Shown here in pieces: positions 3,801 to 6,588 of a stretch of DNA of 6,588 bases (position 1 is its first letter; every line of letters begins with the position of its first letter). Both the position numbers and the translations under genes were made by a program. The DNA comes from Gammaproteobacteria bacterium (GTDB taxonomy: Bacteria > Pseudomonadota > Gammaproteobacteria > UBA9214): assembly GCA_029881775.1 (NCBI GenBank), contig JAOULY010000108.1, positions 1 through 6,588 on the forward strand, given 5' to 3'. The notes beneath the pieces were generated by a model. It saw only the letters and a program-made list of their open reading frames with translations. It did not search any database and was not told where the DNA came from.

Positions 3801-6588
3801 GACCATCGTTGTTCTGGTCATCGAGTGCCCACTGGGTAATTGCATCCTGCAGATTGGTCAGGGTCGCATCGGCATCCACCTCGGACGTACCCGGGTCACC
3901 ATCCAGATCAAGCAGCGTATCGTCTGACAGGTACTGGATGTTGTCGCGACCGAACCCCTGCAGGGTGAGGGCGTTGTAGGCGAAATTGCTCACCGCGCGC
4001 GTGCTGTCGAGCAGCAGGTTGCCCGGGTAGGCCCCGCCGCCGGAGACGATGATGGCCTTCGCGCTCAGTGGCTGCTGCACGGGCTGGAAGACCTGCAGGC
4101 GGTTGTTGTCATAATCGACCGCAAACAGGAGGAGGCCCGGCGATGGCCCGGCGGCAATCGAGGCGAGGTTATCGAATTTATCCGGGCCGTCGCCCAGTCC
4201 GCCAAAGGTGTTCTGCAGTGTACCGTCAGCGGTGAATTTCCGAATCTCGCTGGTGGCTTCCTCGACCACGTAGACATTGCCGTAACTGTCAACGGTGACG
4301 GCCGCCCCCGTCGGGGTGGAGTACGGCGGCAGCCAGTTCGACAGCAGCGTGCCCGCGGGTGAGAAAATATAAATGCCGTTGATCTTGTCACTGACGACAA
4401 CCCGCCCGGCGGGATCCATGCCCAGCCCGTCGGCGAAATCCAGCACCCCCTCGCCGAGAGTCGACACGTACTGACCGTCCTCGGTATAGCGGTGCACGCG
4501 GGCACCGAACACGCTGATCGTCTTGTCCGCCAGGTAGAGATAGCCGTCGCCGTTGGTGGCAATACCGGAGAACACGTAGAACTCGCCTGGCCCCGAGCCC
4601 GAGGGCAGCGGGAAACTGCCCTGCAGTGTGCCGTCGCTGCTGTAACGTTCCAACACAATACCGGGATTACCAACCGAGGCGACATACAGGTGGCCGTTGT
4701 TATCACTGCCGATGTGAATGGCATTCACGGATACGTTCCAGCTGTCGACGTACTGGCCGTCCAGGCTGAAGGTCTGGATGCGGTCATTGCCCTGGTCGAG
4801 CACATAGACGATGCCGAGTCCGGCATCGATCGCCACGCGCTGGGGGCCGTTGAACTGGCCCGGCCCGGTGCCCCAGCTTTGCCAGGTCGAGAGCGCCTGC
4901 ACGCTGGTGGCGGTGAGGTTGGTCGTGTACTTGGCGATGGTCGTGAGCGTTCCGATGAAGACCTGCCCGAGCCCCGCGGCCAGCCCGCTGCCGGGTGGAT
5001 AGGGAACGCCGTACTGGGCGATGACTGTACCGGTCGTCCGGTCGATCTTGGTGATGGCGGCGTTGTCGCCACCGTCGGTGTAACGCCCCACGAAGGCGAA
5101 GCCCTTGTTACCAATACCGTAACCGAGGGCAAGCTGTTCGGTGGGATTCACGGTCGGTGTACCCGACAGCACGGGTACCACACCGGTCCAGGGTGTGTCG
5201 AAGGCGACCGTACCCTGCGTGTCCACCGAGGCGCGCACGATACGGTCGCCCGGTGCATCGAGTATGTAGAGGATGTCGTTCGGGTCGATGGCCAGGTCGG
5301 TGACGCTGGTGAATCCGCCCGTTGCACCGCTGATGGTCGCGACCAGGCTGTGAATAAAGGGACGGTAGACATTGACCTGCCCGACATTGCGGTTACCGAC
5401 ATAGACCCTGCCGGCACTGTCGACCGCCAGGCCGTTGGGATCCGCGATACCCGTCACCGGCCACTCGGACCAGAGTTGCTGTTCCGGCCTGAATTCCATG
5501 ATGCTGTCATTGGTCAGGTTCAGCAGGTAGATGGTACCGTCCGCGCCGACGGCGATGTCATCGAATACGCGATCGGGCAGGCCCCAGCGGGATATCAGTG
5601 CGCCGCTGGTGTTGTACTTGCTGAGTGTCTGCCCGATTGTGTCCATGACATACAGGTTGCCGTCGGGCGCCAGGGTGATGTCGGTGACGCTATCGAAGTA
5701 CCAGTCATTCTCCAGCGTGGGCAGCATACGCTGGAAGCGGTACTCGCTGAACTGCGACGGCGCCCGGTAGGCATCCAGTACCAGCTGGGTCGCGTCAGAC
5801 GGGTCAAACGGATCAAGCCCTGCCCCTGTCTCGTAGGTGTTGGGCAGGTAGTCGTTGTCGGCGTCGGCATCGCAGGCATCACCTATACCGTCGTTGTCGA
5901 AATCATCCTGCGTAGCATTTGCGATGAGCGGACAGTTGTCGAGGATGTCATTGACGCCATCGCCATCGTTGTCCGGATCACAGGGATCGCCCTGCCCGTC
6001 ACCATCGAGATCCGCCTGGGTCGGATTGACGATGAGTGAACAGTTATCGACACCGTCGTCATAACCGTCACCGTCGTCATCAGGATCAACAGCATTGTCC
6101 TGGCCGTCGTTGTCGGTATCGAGCGGGTAGGTATCGCTTATATCGGGGATGCCGTCGGCATCGTCGTCCGTGTCGCAGCTATCGCCCTGCCCGTCGCCAT
6201 CGGTGTCGAGCTGGGTGGGATTGGCATCCACCGGACAGTTGTCGAGCACGTCGTCCACGCCGTCACCGTCATCATCCGGGTCACAGGCATTGCCGAGGCC
6301 GTCGTTGTCCAGATCAAGCTGGGTCAACTGCCAGGTGAGCGGGCAGTTGTCGCTGGTGTCCGGCCAGCCGTCATTGTCGTCATCCGTGTCGCAGGCATCG
6401 CCCAGCCCGTCGCCGTCAGTATCGAGCTGGGTCGGGTTGGCATCGATCGGGCAGTTGTCATTGAACCCGATCAGACCGTCACCGTCCTCGTCGAGATCGT
6501 ACAGATAAACAGAACCCGCCTCGGTCAACGAACCAATATCGTCCAGAACCGCCCCGACAACGGCATCCGTGCCTGACACGACCACCGA
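862..6588 (-). CDS. Giant calcium-binding multidomain protein with tandem C13-like peptidase domains and dockerin end (5' partial)
   Basis: The frame is open through the right edge, so the start and any signal peptide are outside. The GTG at 6583-6585 (residue 1 for numbering) is not a credible start because it falls inside an FG-GAP-like repeat. Visible domains: FG-GAP end, 1-30; six thrombospondin type 3 units, 31-250; about twelve NHL-like blades, 297-836, probably two six-bladed propellers; C13/legumain-like clan CD peptidase, 842-1060, with His942 (TDHGG) and Cys983 (DACRAGS); Ig-like module, 1086-1195; a second peptidase fold, 1196-1410, with Asn1277 and Asn1318 at those positions; a second Ig-like module, 1425-1530; PPC domain, 1531-1654, opening SYEPDDTE; a GGGGSG linker; carboxypeptidase-regulatory-like sandwich, 1661-1746; DxDGDGxxD repeats, 1747-1840; dockerin-like pair, 1841-1907. 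The protein is expected to be exported and calcium-stabilised. No membrane segment, LPXTG or PEP-CTERM anchor is seen. Substrate and partner are unknown. The gene is convergent with the haemagglutinin fragment; no clear terminator follows its TGA. Confidence 0.95.
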   Translation of the reverse strand, partial: SVVVSGTDAVVGAVLDDIGSLTEAGSVYLYDLDEDGDGLIGFNDNCPIDANPTQLDTDGDGLGDACDTDDDNDGWPDTSDNCPLTWQLTQLDLDNDGLGNACDPDDDGDGVDDVLDNCPVDANPTQLDTDGDGQGDSCDTDDDADGIPDISDTYPLDTDNDGQDNAVDPDDDGDGYDDGVDNCSLIVNPTQADLDGDGQGDPCDPDNDGDGVNDILDNCPLIANATQDDFDNDGIGDACDADADNDYLPNTYETGAGLDPFDPSDATQLVLDAYRAPSQFSEYRFQRMLPTLENDWYFDSVTDITLAPDGNLYVMDTIGQTLSKYNTSGALISRWGLPDRVFDDIAVGADGTIYLLNLTNDSIMEFRPEQQLWSEWPVTGIADPNGLAVDSAGRVYVGNRNVGQVNVYRPFIHSLVATISGATGGFTSVTDLAIDPNDILYILDAPGDRIVRASVDTQGTVAFDTPWTGVVPVLSGTPTVNPTEQLALGYGIGNKGFAFVGRYTDGGDNAAITKIDRTTGTVIAQYGVPYPPGSGLAAGLGQVFIGTLTTIAKYTTNLTATSVQALSTWQSWGTGPGQFNGPQRVAIDAGLGIVYVLDQGNDRIQTFSLDGQYVDSWNVSVNAIHIGSDNNGHLYVASVGNPGIVLERYSSDGTLQGSFPLPSGSGPGEFYVFSGIATNGDGYLYLADKTISVFGARVHRYTEDGQYVSTLGEGVLDFADGLGMDPAGRVVVSDKINGIYIFSPAGTLLSNWLPPYSTPTGAAVTVDSYGNVYVVEEATSEIRKFTADGTLQNTFGGLGDGPDKFDNLASIAAGPSPGLLLFAVDYDNNRLQVFQPVQQPLSAKAIIVSGGGAYPGNLLLDSTRAVSNFAYNALTLQGFGRDNIQYLSDDTLLDLDGDPGTSEVDADATLTNLQDAITQWALDDQNNDGQPDATDVVLYMTDHGGNGVFRINQNQVLSDTLLDSWLSTLEAAISGSVTVVYDACRAGSFIPIANNRRRVLASTEAGNVAYFTSGGLMSFSNFFWSGILNGDSVGQSFTDAQASVVATPTTQTPQIDATGDGAANTQADYDAVTNEYIGSGTANYLQAPVITSVIAGIDANDDVVLTASGVTDNNDISRVWVVLYDSGYQVDSTETPITNLPTVELQESPPGSGTYTGTYSGAPLGGNLYTAVFYARDKLGNVSLPEVTTTLGQTGKRRAIIVAGGELTDPDWAAKETAAADVYQALRAQGYQDSEIRFLSASTVNGIERLNTLSNLQADLTGWATVDSRDATLYLIGNSTGQVYRLNASETLPAATLDGWLDTLVNAMTGKLTVIMDANNAGFYLARLSVPAGREEDYYRLASTIGGRAHFEADVSFTAFFTDNVAYGSTLSVAFLLAKQSMQAASSGQQVAWLDTNSDDTSDKFDIERILYYSLGSGILLASDAPVIGNNGVGVDGFTAGADPLAVTLWVNDISTTGTIAEVWALVTPPDTDGFGGTDPASVKVTLPFNGTRYEAPYNLPGPRGGTYTVTFYARDTDGTVSLPRTETLTREDSYEPDDTEAQASALTVDDPAQYHSFHTLTDEDWVAFAATSGTTYTITADPVGNEADVVLLVKDPGGTVIATVDDVTAGEHPLGAEQYIFTAVQTGAYTIQVSLSTNVTQPNVPSDYTLAVTTGGGGSGTTSVAGQVRDDAGNPVELAFVKIDGTGTTTGTASTLSVTPNGDYSIGDGPGDYALTAQKAGYQTTNVGTITIPSQGTTIANIILMPDTPPDTDGDGIPDASDPFPNNVDGDGDGLVDGTDGVVSTATYAGIDADGDGFVDGEQDFGTDPTLTDSDGDGFDDGEEVYYGSDPLSQADTPANGDINDDGVVNAADVLLATRIVMGQYTPTTEEEVRADVAPFNGAYPTPDGLINAGDLVRIQRMAVGLP
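865..1065 (-). other. Dockerin-like C-terminal domain of the large gene
   Basis: Residues 1841-1907 contain two calcium-loop halves. The first, GDINDDGVVNAADVLLATRI, has ligands at Asp1842, Asn1844, Asp1846, Asn1850 and Asp1853. The second, beginning at Asp1876 (ADVAP), ends in PDGLINAGDLVRIQRMAVG, with Asp1888, Asn1892 and Asp1895. This matches the type I dockerin pattern, with a longer loop in the second half. In clostridia such domains dock onto cohesins; outside cellulosome makers, partners are mostly unknown. No cohesin is in the window. Confidence 0.8.
1996..3000 (-). other. Peptidase C13-like domain plus Ig-like module, copy 2 (catalytic residues lost)
   Basis: Residues 1196-1530 repeat the order of copy 1: RRAIIVAGG, then VYQALRAQGYQDSEIRFLS, NLQADLTGWA, LYLIGNSTGQVYRLN, LDGWLDTLVNAMTGKLTVIMDANNAG, and an Ig-like module ending FYARDTDGTVSLPRT. 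The catalytic His position is Asn1277 (2755-2757) and the Cys position is Asn1318 (2632-2634). The acidic loops of copy 1 are absent, while a D-x-N-x-D-x-x-x-D-x-x-D loop (1394-1405) is found near the domain end. It is best read as a pseudo-peptidase arising from an old intragenic duplication. Confidence 0.8.
3001..4062 (-). other. Peptidase C13-like domain plus Ig-like module, copy 1 (catalytic residues present)
   Basis: Residues 842-1195. The fold begins with the strand KAIIVSGGG, continues with an AYNALTLQGFGRDNIQYLS helix-strand pair, and presents the clan CD dyad His942 (codon 3760-3762) in YMTDHGGNG and Cys983 (codon TGT, 3637-3639) in VVYDACRAGS. This His-Gly and Asp-Ala-Cys arrangement is that of legumain/C13 and related caspase-fold peptidases. 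Two 12-residue acidic loops with EF-hand spacing sit before the His (893-904 and 923-934). The domain closes with an Ig-like module ending FYARDKLGNVSLPEV. Activity and specificity cannot be told from sequence. Confidence 0.8.
4078..5697 (-). other. NHL-like beta-propeller region within the large gene
   Basis: Residues 297-836 contain about twelve blade-like units of 35-50 residues with recurring patterns such as DITLAPDGNLYVMD, GLAVDSAGRVYVGN, VAIDAGLGIVYVLDQGNDR and VTVDSYGNVYVVE, each followed by a strand like IQTFSLDGQYVDSW. NHL propellers usually have six blades, so two consecutive propellers fit the count. In known proteins the fold binds protein, RNA or glycan partners. Here, between a calcium stalk and peptidase domains, it may recruit substrate, which is inference. 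Blades 5 and 6 (about 478-568) are the most divergent and the exact count could be off by one. Confidence 0.8.
5836..6495 (-). repeat. Tandem thrombospondin type 3 repeat array (108-bp period)
   Basis: Six protein units of 36 residues carry DNCP, NPTQ-like, DxDGDGxGDxCD signatures. The DNCP cysteines are residues 45, 81, 117, 182 and 218, and each has a DxCD partner exactly 20 residues later (65, 101, 137, 202, 238). Unit 4 is different: Tyr153 and Val166 replace both cysteines and seven residues corresponding to VDANPTQ are missing, so the unit is 29 residues long. Aspartates in such units chelate calcium in the known thrombospondin structures, and the role here is likely a rigid calcium-dependent stalk between the FG-GAP region and the NHL propellers. 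Confidence 0.9.

Noticed and set aside
4492..6039. Plus-strand open frame of 515 codons
   Set aside because: It is antisense to the NHL and TSP3 coding region. Its openness follows from the GC-rich, Asp/Gly-rich codons on the other strand, and its product has no recognisable domain.
5836..6495. Regularly spaced repeats suggesting CRISPR
   Set aside because: The 108-bp period is coding and imperfect, matching 36-residue TSP3 units. There are no identical short repeats separated by unique spacers.

Overview
The window looks like an accessory region of a GC-rich, Gram-negative bacterial genome, probably gammaproteobacterial. The clues are high-GC codon use, a two-partner-secretion (filamentous haemagglutinin) fragment, and a giant extracellular protein that combines bacterial thrombospondin-type-3 repeats, NHL propellers, caspase-fold peptidase domains and a dockerin-like tail. 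Taxonomy is an inference from style only; there is no marker gene here.

About 87% of the window is one minus-strand gene (stop at 862-864, open through the right edge at 6588). Its N-terminus, and so any signal peptide, lies outside the window. Domain order from N to C: the end of an FG-GAP-type repeat; six thrombospondin type 3 calcium-binding units; about twelve NHL-like beta-propeller blades; an apparently intact C13/legumain-like peptidase domain with an Ig-like module; a second copy of that pair whose catalytic His and Cys are both Asn; a bacterial pre-peptidase C-terminal (PPC) domain; a carboxypeptidase-regulatory-like beta-sandwich; more calcium-binding repeats; and a two-motif dockerin-like end. 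It reads as a calcium-loaded, secreted or surface multidomain protein with one potentially live and one dead protease fold.

The left 860 bases look like a gene graveyard. A rho-independent terminator at 38-64 points to a plus-strand gene ending at or just left of the window edge. An AT-rich stretch follows. Next comes a minus-strand remnant of another dockerin-type 3' end (217-408), then a plus-strand fragment of a haemagglutinin TPS domain truncated at both ends (homology 494-772). A ~50-bp direct repeat (229-280 and 787-836) flanks the segment. Copy 1 has exactly the structure expected if the 3' end of the big gene had been duplicated and then lost 71 bp between two 11-bp microhomologies. 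This suggests repeated recombination around dockerin-encoding 3' ends.

The most interesting items are the live/dead tandem of caspase-fold domains, the EF-hand-like loops present only in the live copy, the coordinated loss of a cysteine pair in one TSP3 unit, and the recombined dockerin tail.
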